Source: Isoetes taiwanensis (Eukaryota > Streptophyta > Lycopodiopsida > Isoetales > Isoetaceae). Taken from it: DNA of 64,000 bases. Shown piece by piece: positions 23,896-35,440 of the stretch. The DNA lies in contig JAJEKV010000652.1 in NCBI GenBank assembly GCA_021234155.1, forward strand, positions 61,542 to 125,541, read 5' to 3'. The translations under genes were made by a program, and so were the position numbers. The number at the start of each line of letters is the position of its first letter. Position 1 is the first letter of the stretch. The notes under the pieces are model-generated. The model saw nothing but the letters and a program-made list of their open reading frames with translations. It did no database searches and had not been told where the DNA came from.

Positions 23896-24661
23896 TCATA
23901 GAGATACATCATCCATTTCTTCCACAAGAGAACTAAAGAACTAGATCTAATCTACAACGGACTTTGGTTCTTTGGTTATAATCTGCTATCTAGAGATCTA
24001 GAGGGGCTGCTATGGGCAATTTAATAGACTAAAACCTAGATTCAATGACTAAAATGGGGTTTAGACTATCTAATTGGCCAAATTTGATCCTTGAGGGCTC
24101 CTCTCGTCTGAGCTCGACCATCCATTGGGAGGGCCATTTCGAATCAAGGGAAACTAAGGATGCAATTCTCAAGTCGTCTGGGGGGCGGTTTTGGTTTGTT
24201 GTTGCGGCCAAAGCTGGAACAGTTCTAAAGCCCTAAAATCCCTCCTCCTTGGGCAAGTTATGGTTTCCCACCCTATATATACAAGGGGTTGGCTAGGGTT
24301 TCCAATTATCCCCATTTTTGGCATGTGGGATAATTGGAAATGGGCCCCTGCCTTTAAGGAGCTAGGTGGCCAAATGTGCACACATGGAAATGTGTGCCCA
24401 CATTAGTTGTGTACATTGGAGAATGTGCACATTCTTTTGTATAAGGTGTGGCCCACTTGGCATGAAGTGTCCACTTGCAAATGTGCCCACATTAATGTGT
24501 ACATTGGAAAATGTGCACATTAATAGTGCACATATTTACGGCTTTGCCCCCTAGGGCTACCCATTATGGCTACAGGACTCGTCGGTCAGGATGGCGTTAA
24601 TGCAAGCGTGTGGCAGCGATGCATCGATCACGGTATGTATGTTTGTCTTTGGTTCGTCACA
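23896..24661 (-). repeat. partial third LTR copy created by the tandem duplication
   Basis: Matches 22657-23410 and ends GTTCGTCACATAAAC, reproducing the LTR terminus plus TAAAC. It should not be counted as an independent solo LTR. Confidence 0.85.
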
Positions 24662-25167
24662 TAAACTTATGTTTCTATACTATATGTGGTCTTTCGAGAT
24701 ACACAATAGACACATACACACTTACATTGGAAATTCAACTCATCCATTTTCCAAATTACATAAGAGGATATATTTAAATGTTTATCCTCGTTTAAGGTTT
24801 CCTTCCTCCCATCACGTTTGATTCTTCTTGCTACATATTCCTCGTTCTTGTTGACTCCAAGATTCCTTGAGATACTACTACTATAATTGACCTTTCGATA
24901 AGGCTCTTCATTCAGGTTGCAAAGAATGTTCCTCGATGTGAACCCTCGAGTAAAATTGCTTTCGTCCTTAATGTGTTTTACCGTTGTGTGGAATGTGGTG
25001 ATCGTTCAACATCCTTACATGCGGTGTCGGTTGCAAGGTTGAAGATGTCAGGGCGCCATTGATTGATTGAATATGATCACCGGTTGATGTACTCAGCTAG
25101 TCTTGCATGCATTTGAAGGCGAGGCGGTGATCGCGGGTAGACAATGTCATTTCTCCACAAGTTGAAT

Positions 25168-26330
25168 TTACATCGCGGCTCCGTTGCTTGGACTTTGCTT
25201 CATTGCAGGTGCTTCCATGATGCCTAGAACTATGATCGTCCCTATTGCACCTACCATAGCTCCTTTTGGTCGTCTTTGAGTGATTTGTACTGTGACTTGG
25301 GTCATCTCCTCCTCCTTTGGGCTCGATCGATCGGTCTCGCGAGTACTCGATGGCATTTGAACTAAGTCAAGTCGTCCTTCCTTTGGTTTCCAGGTGTTTC
25401 TAGATCTGGAACACTTGTTCGAACAGAGTATCCTCCTCCTTGTGAGATGTTCCTCCCCCGATATATGTCTTCTCTCTCCATCACAATCTCCCATTTTTGG
25501 TGTGGGATGAAGTCATAAAATTTTTCCCTCGCCCATTCAAAGGAGCTAGAAGCGGTCTGGTTGGTCTTGGATGCTTTGTAGTTGTCTAGCTTTTGCTTCT
25601 TTTGTTGACGTTGCATGACATCCCCTTGAGCTGCTAGGCTGCAAGATTGTGGTGGTCCTCCCTCCAGTTTCTATTCGCTTGTGTATTGCTATAATTTTTC
25701 TTTTGACGGGAGATTATGCTCTGGGACTCTAGGTCGTGATGTTAATGCAAGCTTCCCCGTTTGACATACTCCTGCTTTTGTATGTTTACATCTTGAGTTC
25801 TTCCTTTTGAAACTCATGTGCATCGAGTCGATGAAAGGTCGAGATCCTCTTTTCGATATGAGCTCGTAGATGTTGTGGAAAGGGAGCTTGATACAAAAAG
25901 GAAGATTCTCGATGTCTTTGATTAACCAATATTCTTCCCATTCGATGAAGATTGATGATAGGTTGGTGGTGTCCTATGCTACTCATTTTGTTGGTAGAGG
26001 TGTTTTGGCATGCTTCCCTCTCTTAGATTGCCTTTGGAGTCTCCTCTCTTTGTCTATCAATACATCATACGGGTCTTCAATGTCTTCAAGAAATTGCACC
26101 TCTTTCTCTTCTATGGAGTGCGGCCTTGTACTCCAAAAACAAGCGGCTTGTATATCCTAGAGTTTAAGGGCTCATGTAAACGACTGGTTGAAAGGCTCAC
26201 CCATTTCATTCTGGACTCTCTAAATAAGGGATATGGCTCGGGCAGTACTAATAGAGATATATCTATAGTCTTCAAGTCTATGGACATCAGGACATGGGGT
26301 CTGGCATGAACTTTGTTTTACCAAGCCTTC
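25168..26330 (-). pseudogene. unassigned coding-like remnant
   Basis: Several minus-strand frames here read like protein rather than noise: near 26110 EEKEVQFLEDIEDPYDVLID; near 25950-25850 FIEWEEYWLIKDIENLPFCI then LPFHNIYELISKR; and 25616-25362 MQRQQKKQKLDNYKASKTNQ continuing to FYDFIPHQKWEIVMERED. They are separated by stops and frameshifts. I do not recognise the family. It could be a gag-like piece of another retroelement or a host pseudogene. It lies just outside the tandem duplication. Confidence 0.35.
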
Positions 26331-26873
26331 ATGATGATTGGGACATACTCTAAGATCCTAGCAAAGGTTGGTTTTGGGGAGGTCCAATACTCTATACATG
26401 GAGTGACTTGGGCAGCTCTAAATTCTAGCCTCTTTCTAGATATCTGGCAATAGAGAGTGTCAATGTGGCAGCTAAGTCAAATTGTATTGGAATGACAACA
26501 AAATTATGTCAAGGTTTACTCCTTTGACATGGCGAAATGATGTACCAATATTGAGCTTGGATTGCTATGGGGGGTCCTAAAGCTGGCGTGAATCTTGTGA
26601 CCTATTTGGGTCCCATATGTAAACTGATGAAGTGAGGGCATTTTCTTGTTCTACTCAATCAATAGAGTCCAGAAACATCCTTATTTGCTCAATTTGGGGA
26701 AGCTTTGGGGTAGATCTAGGGGTCAACTACTCACGAAGTGTGCCACAGGCCCGAGTAAGATTCTCAGTCTTGCTCCTGGTGCATGGCATGAGTTCTGGAG
26801 GTCTGTTTGGTCATATTGAAGGTTCAAATGAATCCTACAAAATTATACATCTTGCTTAATAGATTAGCGCGCA
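26331..26873. other. no feature seen apart from one dispersed motif
   Basis: No coding or structural signal apart from a 24-base motif at 26721-26744 (GGTCAACTACTCACGAAGTG...) that recurs near 28349 and 29572. Confidence 0.4.
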
Positions 26874-28086
26874 TAAAGAGGTACACGGGTTTTGAAAATG
26901 GCAGGCGGCTCATTTCTTGGTGGCTAGGGCGGCGGACGGAGGAAACCGCCTCCTCCTCTTCAAATCCGGCACTGCTGCTACTGCCTTGGTGCCCAAAAAA
27001 ACCAGATCGTTGCTAGCAGGGTAGCATAAATTTCTTGCTTCCAAAATTTTCAGAAAAAAGATCTGTACAGATTACATATTTTTTTCTCCTTTCTGGCGGC
27101 TACAATCAGCTTCTTCGTCTGTAAAATAGGTAACCACAAATGTGGCTCTCTTCTTTGATGCTGTGCATTATGTCCTTTCCCGTCTTCTTGGATATGGTCA
27201 CGCCGAAAGGGTTTGCCCGAAAGGGATACTGGCCTATAAGGTGAAGAAGAGATGAGTTTTCTCAGCAAGATTCAGGTTAGGTTATGGGGAGGAGACATTA
27301 TGTTTTTTCTTTTTATAGTGAAAACCCTTTGGTCTGAAGAATTTCTTGGAATGAATTTTATATTGCCATATCTCTTCACTCTTCCTTGCTAGCAGGAAGA
27401 TCCAGATTTTGCTAAGGATGATAAGAAAGGTTCAGTTTGGTCAGGAGAATTTTGCATGTTAATCAGAATTACTGTTTTAAGTGATACATGGCAGCAGCTA
27501 CAAAACATAAGCAATGGAAGCAAGCATCTAGGTTGCTTTTCAAGTACTGATATGCTTATCAAGCCTCTCAAATTCTGAAGATTGAGAGAAATTTTGGTAC
27601 TGATGCCAAAATGACTTGGCTGTCCATATGGAGTTGAGAGATATTTTTTGATGCTTGATGCCAAAATGCTTTTTGTCCATATGGATTTGATATGCTCAAA
27701 TACTGCTATGTTTGAGCATATGCTTCTCCAAACGTGCTTCTTCAGGTACTGATATGCCTGTACTACATTTGGCTATTGTCTTCTATCTAAGGCCACACAT
27801 CTTCCTTTTACTTCAGCTATTCAGATTACATGTATAATTTTCAGAACAAGATGTATCATTTCGAGAAGGCCTTTGGCTCTTTTGGATCATCTTGCAACTT
27901 TTGGTTCCGATGAGGAGAGATATTTCTGTGCTTACAAGTATATGTGATATTATTAGAGCTTTGAATAAGTTTCTGCAGTTAAGGGAATGAAGAAGTTGAG
28001 TCTACTCCTATAGTAATTCTCTTACTGTAATGAAGCATTGTAGTTTCTTCTATATAATATAAAAAAAACACTTCGTTCTCTCAAAA

Positions 28087-28133
<47 letters not shown>

Positions 28134-28143
28134 AGAGGTACAC
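26874..28143 (+). mobile_element. 1.24 kb retroposed insertion with 13-bp TSDs and (AAAT)n tail
   Basis: TAAAGAGGTACAC occurs at 26874-26886 and again at 28131-28143 as a perfect 13-bp duplication. Between them, 26887-28130 ends in a pure AAAT repeat (28083-28130). Long target duplications plus a 3' A-rich tail indicate LINE-machinery retroposition. Near the 5' end a frame reads AHFLVARAADGGNRLLLFKS, then TAATALVPKKTRSLLAG and stop at ~27018; after this, ~1.1 kb lacks a frame. It could be a 5'-truncated processed copy of a host mRNA with a long 3' UTR, or a non-autonomous retroposon. No RT is present. Confidence 0.75.
28083..28133 (+). repeat. (AAAT)n microsatellite
   Basis: About 12 consecutive AAAT units forming the 3' tail of the insertion that starts at 26887. 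Confidence 0.95.
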
Positions 28144-28210
28144 CATTATCACACTAGCTCAAATGGTAAGTACAGTTGGCTGGGAGTCAAGGGTTCAAAT
28201 CCTTTTCACA
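28144..28210 (+). repeat. tRNA-like sequence (SINE head or tRNA pseudogene)
   Basis: TAGCTCAAATGG (28153 on) resembles a pol III A box, and GGTTCAAATCC (around 28191) is a near-perfect B box, about 38 bases apart. It cannot be folded into a complete tRNA cloverleaf by eye, so a tRNA-derived SINE is more likely than a tRNA gene. Confidence 0.45.
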
Positions 28211-29860
28211 TACTCTACATAAGAAATAAAAGTCGAATAAGTACTATTATACTGCTTTTGACATGTTAGTAAGGTCATAAACTTGTAGGTGTTCAAATCC
28301 CTCAATTATGCCTAAAAATTTTGACCTAAAAAAAGTCAAAGGTCAACAGTCAACTACTCACGGCGTGCGCTTGAGGCCGGTGAGATTCTTAATTAGTGTC
28401 TTTGGCGACGATGTGCTGATTCGGGAAATCACAGGGTTTAAGCATATGTGTCAGACAAATTTTGTAAATTCACGTCATTACAAGGAAAAATAAGCGGAAG
28501 TGGGCCCGTCTAACTTTTTGATGTTATAGGAAATTTGAAGGGACAAAAATGTTAAAGTAAAAAGTCTCTTGCCCCCTTTTTGTTTTGCGGATTCCTCACG
28601 AGATATCATTTAGCCCCTTTTTTTTCTTTTTTTTTAGGTTTTTTTTTTTTTAGAGGGGAAAAATCGTAAAGGGAAAAATCGTTTAGGTTTAGGTAAAGCG
28701 GACGGAAGGAGCGAAATGGGCAACAAGCAAATGGTGGCGGCTGGCTCATATAGCGAGTTTGGCGCTTCACTCTTCCTATCTAATCTATCCCATCTCCAGA
28801 GCCGATTTCGGTGAAACAACGTTGCATCGAGAACGAAGCATATCAAAGACAAATATCGTAATAGGCTAAAAGCGAAGGGGCTGATTCATTAATGAGAGTT
28901 GCAATTGAAGGTCCGTAGATGGAAGCAATCGATGAGTTTGATTTTGGAGAAGCTTTCAAGATTTGGAAATCACGGGCCAAGTATAGACACATATATTCAA
29001 CCAATTCGAGGTCCAAGGTAACTTCGTGTAAATGTGGAAGAAGAAGGATCGGATGAAGATGTGAGTAATCCCGTTTGTTTGTTTTATTTTTTACTTGAGA
29101 ACATTGAAGTTCACATAAGCTGTTATATTAAATGTGGAATTTCATGATTTTGATCAGGTTTTATAGTGTTACATTAACCATGAATCATACTATATTTATA
29201 TAACCTGCTTTTTTACAAATAATAACTTGCTGAATTTTAGTCTGTAAGAAAATTACATGTTTATTTTACATCTTGTAGGAAATTATATCTTGGTGTTTTT
29301 TATTTTGTAGGAAAATTGCATGTTGGTTCTATTCTTGTAGGAAAGTGTAGGCTGAAAAAAATTATAGACATGTTGATTCTTGAGGCGTAGGATATTTTCC
29401 TAGAATGTTTAAAATATTTTCCGAACGGAGACGATGTGAGTAATGGCCCTTAATTTATTGTTTTCTATTATTTCCTTAGCGTTCTGATAGGTCTTCCTAG
29501 CTCAGTTTCAGATTTTAAGCATATTTAACCTATAATATTACAGTTTAGACCTATCATTCATGGTCAACTATGGTCCACTACTCACGGTGTGTGCCAAAAG
29601 GCATTCTGGAATTTCCAAAAGTGTGCTAGGCATACTGCGCGAGTAGTTGCATCCTAATGGCAAAAAAAATTATATTCTATTAGAATTCAAGCTCATAATT
29701 ACTACATATTCCTAGCTAACTGCTTATACTATGATGGGGAAGAATAATTGTCCCATTATTCAAAGCTCTTGCTTGGAATTTCAGCTCTAAGACACAATAT
29801 CTAGGATGTTTGTACTACTAGAAAATGGCCAGTGCTCGATCTTGGTCAACCAAGATCATT
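28211..29860. other. mostly featureless AT-rich DNA
   Basis: A 46-codon frame at 28920-29059 begins MEAIDEFDFGEAFKIWKSRA and is followed by a GTGAGT donor-like sequence near 29060; a second GATGTGAGTAAT occurs near 29432. This could be a first exon but has no other support. Three TTGTAGGAAA words recur at 29274-29345. An inverted pair of a ~23-base motif lies at 29572-29651. The 3' end may be internal sequence of the element whose LTR begins at 29874. Confidence 0.35.
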
Positions 29861-29872
29861 GCTCTGATACCA
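29861..29872 (-). promoter_or_regulatory. intact tRNA-iMet primer binding site
   Basis: GCTCTGATACCA on the plus strand is the exact complement of TGGTATCAGAGC, one base away from an LTR end. It shows the unaltered form of the site that is changed at CAG in three other elements of this window. Confidence 0.8.
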
Positions 29873-29873
29873 T

Positions 29874-31431
29874 TGTGACGTCCCCTGCTCGTATACGATG
29901 CCTCACATGTATAGAACTAGAGTTCACCCCTCCTGTCAGCGCAAGCCCACTAACACAAGGCCATCTACCTATCATCGGGCTCTTGATGGTGAGCAAGAAC
30001 CCGAGAAGAATAGACGTGTCATTCGTCCCGTCTCCCTCGGGATCTGCCTACCTGTGGAAGCGTATAAACATAGCACAAGCTATCACGTCACATCAAATTT
30101 ATAACCACCTCGAAGGGTGGGATCACCATAACAACATCATATCCTAGCAGATACAACAACAACAACATCAACATCAACATCAACAAGGGGAAGTCCTACT
30201 CAGGCTCAGACTCATGGGGGTAGACTGACGGCTACGGGTCTCTAGAAGTCAATGCAGACACAGTTTCATGGCAAATGGATTTGGCTGGCATAAGAACATG
30301 GCCGTTGGGTAGTCCACTCCATCCGCCCCTCCTGTGCATACTTTGCAGATAGGCTGATAAATATTGGGGATGTGATTGTAGCCTATCAGGTGCATAGTCA
30401 GAGGGACTAATCCTGGGTTGCATCTCCCCAGTCCCAAGGAGGCAAGAGGGACTCACTCCCCTCCAGAAGGTCCATGCCCACTACATGCGAGCTAGAGGGT
30501 CATTGCTCGTCTACGACTTGAACCCCACTGAGGCGACGCATCACCTAGGAGGTGTCGAGCCCATACCTTGCCCTCACTCAGTGGCAAGCTATTGGGCCTA
30601 GCCTACAACATTCCCCAGCCATCACTATGCACCAGAGGGACCAACTGTAGCTGGACAAGCCTTCCTTGTCAGTCAGTCTAACCTGCCACCCACAGCCCGA
30701 CGGGCTCCTATGCGCAGGCCGCATTTATTGGGTACTAATGAGGCTATCTAGGAACATCATCTATGAAGGCTCTGTGTCTTTACCCCCCTACCCAATACAC
30801 AAAAGGTACGCACAAAGCAATACAATATTATCCAATGAACTGAAATAATAGAGTAAAGATCTAATCTATCTACTCTAAATATACATGGTTAGGTTCATTC
30901 ATTAGTGGCTAAGGTTCTTAGGTTGTAGAGATCATATACAGCTAAGAACAGATGCACTCGGAAAGCATGCATTGCCTATCAGACAGTCCACTAACCCAAT
31001 CCTTGGCTCGCTTCTAGTCCTCGGAATGCGTCCATGCTGCCGAAATGGGCTGAGATGCTGGAATCCTGACGATCCTCTTCGGAACGCGAGCTTCACTGCT
31101 GCTGGTGGGCTGGAATGAATCAGGCACTTGAGCAACGCACGCTCCTGGGGCTGGAATCCGAAAAGGGGGCACTTTTAGAGTTCCTGCCTCTTTATGTCCA
31201 CATTTTTGGGTTAAGGTCTAATGGGCATATGGCTCATATTGGGTATTGCCATGTGGCAATATAGAATATATTCACATGTTTCATAACATGTGCAATATAG
31301 TGGGTTCTAATGGTTGTGCTCCATGGTACAACCCTTTAAGGTCGTCGTGTACATATCATCGTACTTGACATGTACTAGTGACGTGGCAGTATAATATATG
31401 TATTTATATCATATATTATGTTGAAATGTCG
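29874..31431 (-). repeat. diverged 5' LTR related to the large chromovirus family
   Basis: Starts TGTGACGTCCCCTGCTCGTA, the same terminus as 10138. It shares an ordered series of words with those LTRs (CCATCCGCCCCTCCTGTGCA, GTGTCGAGCCCAT, CCTACCCAATACA) but is clearly a different subfamily. Orientation is minus, with the primer site on the low side, so it is a 5' LTR. No matching internal coding region follows at lower coordinates, so the element is truncated. The upper boundary near GTCGCA at 31426-31431 is approximate. A (CAA)n/(CATCAA)n microsatellite lies at 30150-30186. Confidence 0.65.
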
Positions 31432-31449
31432 CAATAATACAACAGATAT

Positions 31450-33990
31450 AGTCGATTCACATAATTAAGTGCCAGATTGATTATTGCAGACGAAGTTGGA
31501 GCTAATAGGGTTTGAGATTTTGAAGTCAACTCAGTTTTACTATATCGGTCAATACCTTAGCTACACTGCTAAGGGTATTGAACCATTGGAATCATCCTAT
31601 TTGCCATATTGATATAAACTTACTTGAACACAATTGTGCAATTGAGTTTGTGATCAATCAAAATTGTGAAGTTTCAGCTAGATGCATTTTGTCCTTGATC
31701 ATAATTTTATCACAGGACAAGAGCATCTCAAGAATATAAAGATCTAATATATGTGTTTAGGGGAGCGTCTCGCATTCTTTTGGAAGCACTCTATAATTAT
31801 TCAAGAAAAGTGTCTAACCTTTGTTAGACATATTCCTATGCAACAATGGGACGAGCGATTGGTCCAATTATATGATCATCCTGGGATACTTAATTCCATG
31901 CCTCCTTTGGTAGGTAATATTCTTCAATTCACAGAGGAGGAAAGAAGGTCTGCGACATCTATCCAATGGCAAGTCTCCTGATCTTCAAGGTTTGCAAGCA
32001 TAATTGCTTAAATAGAAGGGGGGGATCCGCTATTGCTTCTAATCATCGCTGCTCTTTTAAATCAAGCTTTGCAAGAAGGATTGCTAGAAAATTGGGCTAT
32101 CAGTAAGGTCATACCAATTCATGAAGTAGGTGATAAGAATGACCCTTCAAATGATCGCATGATCATGGTCAGTTCCATATTTTCCATAATGGTGTACATG
32201 TTGTCGGACATGCAAGCTTTCGTCTAGGCCATTCTACGATAGACCATATTTTCACATTGCACATGCTTATTAAACATAGTCGAAGCTTGAAACAAGACCT
32301 CTATATATGCTTTGTGTATTTTACTTCTACCTTTGATACAATAACTCGCGAGCTTCTTTAGCAGCGCTTGCAAGCATTTAGAGTTCTCCAAGACCTTCAA
32401 AATGCAATTTATCAGCTCTATGAAAGGGTCTTTGCTAAGTTTCCAGCATCGGGTACCCAAATCGCTAGCAGTATTGGAGTACGACAGGGTTCCCCTCTAT
32501 CTCCTACACTATTTGGCTTGTACATTGATCAATTGGAAGAATGGCTTGTTCACCATGGTGGCGGAGGTCCACATTTAGTACACTATATCATCAGGCAACT
32601 TATGTGTGTTGATGATGTTTTGCTTGTGGCACATACCGCTGCTAGTATGCAGCAACATTTACATGCTTTTTACAATGTTTGTGAGAACACAAGGCCTTCG
32701 TGTTAATCTCCAAAAGACCAAGCTCTTGGTAGTTCAATCTTCTCGGCATATTATTCCAACTTTGCACTATGATAGCCACAAAGTTGAAATTGTGAATAGC
32801 TACAAGTATCTTGGTGTAGAGTTCGCTAAGAACACACTTTGGGAACAGTGTATTACCAAGCATGTGACTGCTGACTGGAAAGCACTCTATGCAATGCGAA
32901 ACAATTGTTTTCGAGCATACATTCATGATTGGTCACGGAAAGCCCACTTGTTTCATGCTTTGCTAGAACCTATTTTAATGTATGATTTTGAAATATAGGG
33001 GCCTGCCATTAGTACTAGTGCTTGGGAGAGCTTGGAATGGGTGCAAAAGTCCTTTCTCACTTACAACCTAGGAGTCAATACTATGGTGCCCTATGCTATT
33101 CTTTTACAAGAGACAGGTTTTTAGCCTCTTCAATATTCTGCCATGAAGCACCATCTCCACTATATCAGCAAGGTGCATCACATGGATGATGGTAGGTACC
33201 CTATTCTCGCGCTTGTCGTGGCTGAATCTCCCCAGTGTTTGAAACGATGTTGGAAAGAGAATTGTAATGCATGGTTTGCCCGTTGGACTGTGCAACCAGA
33301 ATACTGCATGGTGCTTGCTAGTTCTGATCCTGAGCTTTTACAATAATATCTCGATGGTTATTTTTCTCGGAAGAAGTGGGATACAGTTACCTTAGCCCAA
33401 GTTAAAACTGGTCATTATCATGCATATATAAATCCCACTTTGGCACCAGGAGCAGAAGCTTATTTGCTTGCTTCCTTGTCCAGGAAAAAGCTTGTACTAT
33501 TGCATCAATTTGCAAGGGTCCCATAAACTAGGGATTGAGACAGGTAGATGAGAGCGACCACAATTGCCACGAGAAGCAAGATTATATGCATGATGCTAGT
33601 TACAGGTTATTGAAGATGAAAGCCATACTCTGCTAAGACATCCTGCTTTTGAGATGGTCAGGAATCGTTATTTGACTTTAGCATTCCATTCCATGCTTCC
33701 ACAACTTTTCAGAGCCCCATCTGTGCATGACTTGGCATTATAAATATCTGAGGTTCTGGATGAGCCTCTTCAATTATTGAGCCCTCAGTAGTCATCATCG
33801 CCTATTTATATTTTCTTCTTGCTTGTCCAGTGTCATCATTACTGCACAGGTTTTTCCCTTGAAAACCTTTCGAGGCAAGGATTTTTTAATCCTAGTAGTA
33901 ATGGTTGTACTAGGCCATTGTATGGGTCCCATGGCCCCTTGGTCTTCGTGGACATTAAAAAATCTATTCTATTCTATTTTATTCTTTAGC
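31450..33990 (+). mobile_element. LINE (non-LTR retrotransposon), 5' truncated
   Basis: A non-LTR element with RT and 3' region, ending in a TCTATTCTATTCTAT-type tail at about 33958-33985. No endonuclease domain is recognisable at the 5' end. The 3' 45 bases (GGTCTTCGTGGACATTAAAA) recur in reverse at 62829-62872 next to a long (ATAGA)n run, which identifies that run as a LINE tail of the same family. Confidence 0.8.
31751..33530 (+). pseudogene. LINE reverse transcriptase
   Basis: Copies LINE RNA at the nicked target by target-primed reverse transcription. The frame gives ENWAISKVIPIHEVGDKNDP near 32080, where non-LTR RTs have the W..A.I.PI.K motif. It continues with GVRQGSPLSPTLFGLYIDQL at 32477-32536, a hallmark non-LTR block, then CVDDVLLVA; CVDD occupies 32605-32616 in place of YADD, so the Asp pair is kept but the Tyr is Cys. 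VNLQKTKLLVV at 32702 and YKYLGVEF at 32801 follow. A thumb/C-terminal part continues to about 33530 (EPILMYDFEI, then ESPQCLKRCWKENCNAWFAR). Stops at about 31980, 32226, 32998 and 33345 and a frameshift near 32700 make it non-functional as read. Confidence 0.88.
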
Positions 33991-34425
33991 TAAATACCTT
34001 TCTATAGCTCGAATGTATCAATTCAGAGAATTCTAATGGTTGAGGCCATGTTAATGAAGACACGAGCATGGCTAAATCCAACTTTATGTAAATTTGGACC
34101 ATTGGTCAAGGGAATAACCTAGAAAATACTGATAATCACGCAATCTGGGCCATAGGTTTGGAAGCCCTAATCTCGAAATAGCAAACATCTAAATGTACAT
34201 TGAAAACCTAAGCCCAATGCTATAATACTGCACGGTTGGCTCTAGATTTGAATACAAATCAAATTTGTACATCAGAATGTATAAGTACATGGTTGAAAGT
34301 GAATATAATGTTAGATATAGTCCACGATACAAAAATTTGTGACAAGTACATTGTTTATCTAAGCATTGTACATAGTCAAATCGATTTGGAGTTTAAATTA
34401 CGTAAAAAAGTTGAGTGCATTTTTA
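33991..34425. other. flank between LINE and copia LTR, with a repeated segment
   Basis: No coding signal. 34345-34420 (GTACATTGTTTATCTAAG, CATAGTCAAATCGATTTGG) resembles 43878-43950 (GTACATTGCTTATCTAAG, CATAGTCAAATCAATTTGG) beyond the other side of the copia element, and more weakly 42990-43030. Confidence 0.4.
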
Positions 34426-34429
34426 ATGT

Positions 34430-34798
34430 AATTTAATTCACAATTGTTAGATCTAATCTAGCACCTTATGTATAAATCACCTAGGCAACCTTATGTAATC
34501 AACTTAGTGATTATAGTTTTCTCAATGCTACTACTAGTTTAATTCAACCTTAAGAAGGAATACCATTGAAATTCACTTTAGCATAACACTGTTGAAAACA
34601 TATTGACCATTATACTATTCATCAGTTGACTTTGCAAATAACTTAGGTTATAATCCTGACAGACCGATGATCTGGCAATCGAATGCCAGACCAAATTCAT
34701 TGCAGTGTGTTTATACAAATTAATCTACCTGTTTGGCCAAACCGACCAGATTCAAATGGTTCTGGCTCTAAACTATTGGGCCAACTATTGGGTCAACA
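34430..34798 (-). repeat. 3' LTR of minus-strand copia element
   Basis: Shares ordered blocks with 42366-42740: TGTTAGATC, TTTTCTCAATGCTACTA, TTTAATTCAACCTTAAGAA, CCAGACCAAATTCATTGC, GTGTGTTTATA. On the minus strand it begins TGTTGACCCAATAG. Exact outer end uncertain by about 10 bases. Confidence 0.75.
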
Positions 34799-35440
34799 CC
34801 ATGGTCTTATTAGTTCTGTCCCTTTTAATCTCAATTCCCAAGAATCTTTTTCAATCCCTTAAGTCTATCATCATAAATTTTGCTTTTAAAATCTGTTTGC
34901 AGTCATTCAAGTATCCAATATCATTTGGCACCATGATATAGTCATCCACATATAAGGCAATAATGAAAGTTTATCCTTTTTCTAACATACAAGTTCCAAT
35001 CACTACTAAGTTTTTCAAATTTGTTATCTCTCCATAAATTATCCATGCAAATATACCAATGACGGGGTGATTGTTTTTGTCCATAGACTGCCCGCTTCAA
35101 TCTCCATACCATGTTATTCTCTTGCTCATACTGCCCCCTTCATGAATATTTCTTCCTCTAATTTGGCATTCAAAAAGGCTGTGCTGACATGCACATAGTG
35201 TATTTTAAAATTAAAAGCATTAGCATATGCCAGGGGCATTCTAATACTAGATAATTTGACTGTAGGGAAAAATATGCCATCATAGCCAAGCTCTTTCTTT
35301 TGTGAATAATCTTTGGCCATTAGTCTAGCCTTATGAACATGAGATTTTCCATCAGGCCCAAGCTTCAATTTGAAAATCCATTTGTTATCTACTATATTTT
35401 TCATACTGGGTTTTTCCACAAGCTAAAAAATTCTTGTTTT
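34799..35440 (-). pseudogene. Ty1/copia reverse transcriptase (3' part lost)
   Basis: Minus strand: NKWIFKLKLGPDGKSHVHKA, then RLMAKDYSQKKELGYD, VKLSSIRMPLAYANAFNFKI, VSTAFLNAKLEEEIFMK at 35400-35130; then VWRLKRAVYGQKQSPRHWY at about 35115-35060; then the catalytic YVDD at 34941-34952 (ALYVDDYIMV). Beyond it ILGIEIKRD is reached within 110 bases and the LTR follows. The rest of RT and all RNase H are deleted. Catalytic residues are kept, but the product would be incomplete, with frameshifts near 35,120 and 34,990. Confidence 0.88.

Larger units (their letters stand above)
22657..25137. repeat. 1.24 kb tandem duplication spanning LTR edge and flanking DNA
   Basis: 22657-23895 and 23896-25137 are direct, adjacent copies. 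Each begins GAGATACATCATCCAT, contains the outer ~750 bases of the LTR with its CGTCACA end and TAAAC, then the same ~480 bases of flanking DNA (ACTATATGTG, CTTACATTGGAAATTCAACT), ending around GGCGGTGATC. Because it includes LTR, target duplication and flank, the duplication came after the insertion. Confidence 0.88.

Noticed and set aside
23896-24661. Independent solo LTR
   Set aside because: The unit and its flank are a tandem duplicate of 22657-23895, so it is a by-product of duplication.
28920-29060. First exon of a host gene (MEAIDEFDFGEAF... then GTGAGT)
   Set aside because: Only 46 codons, no second exon found; kept as a note in the gap description.
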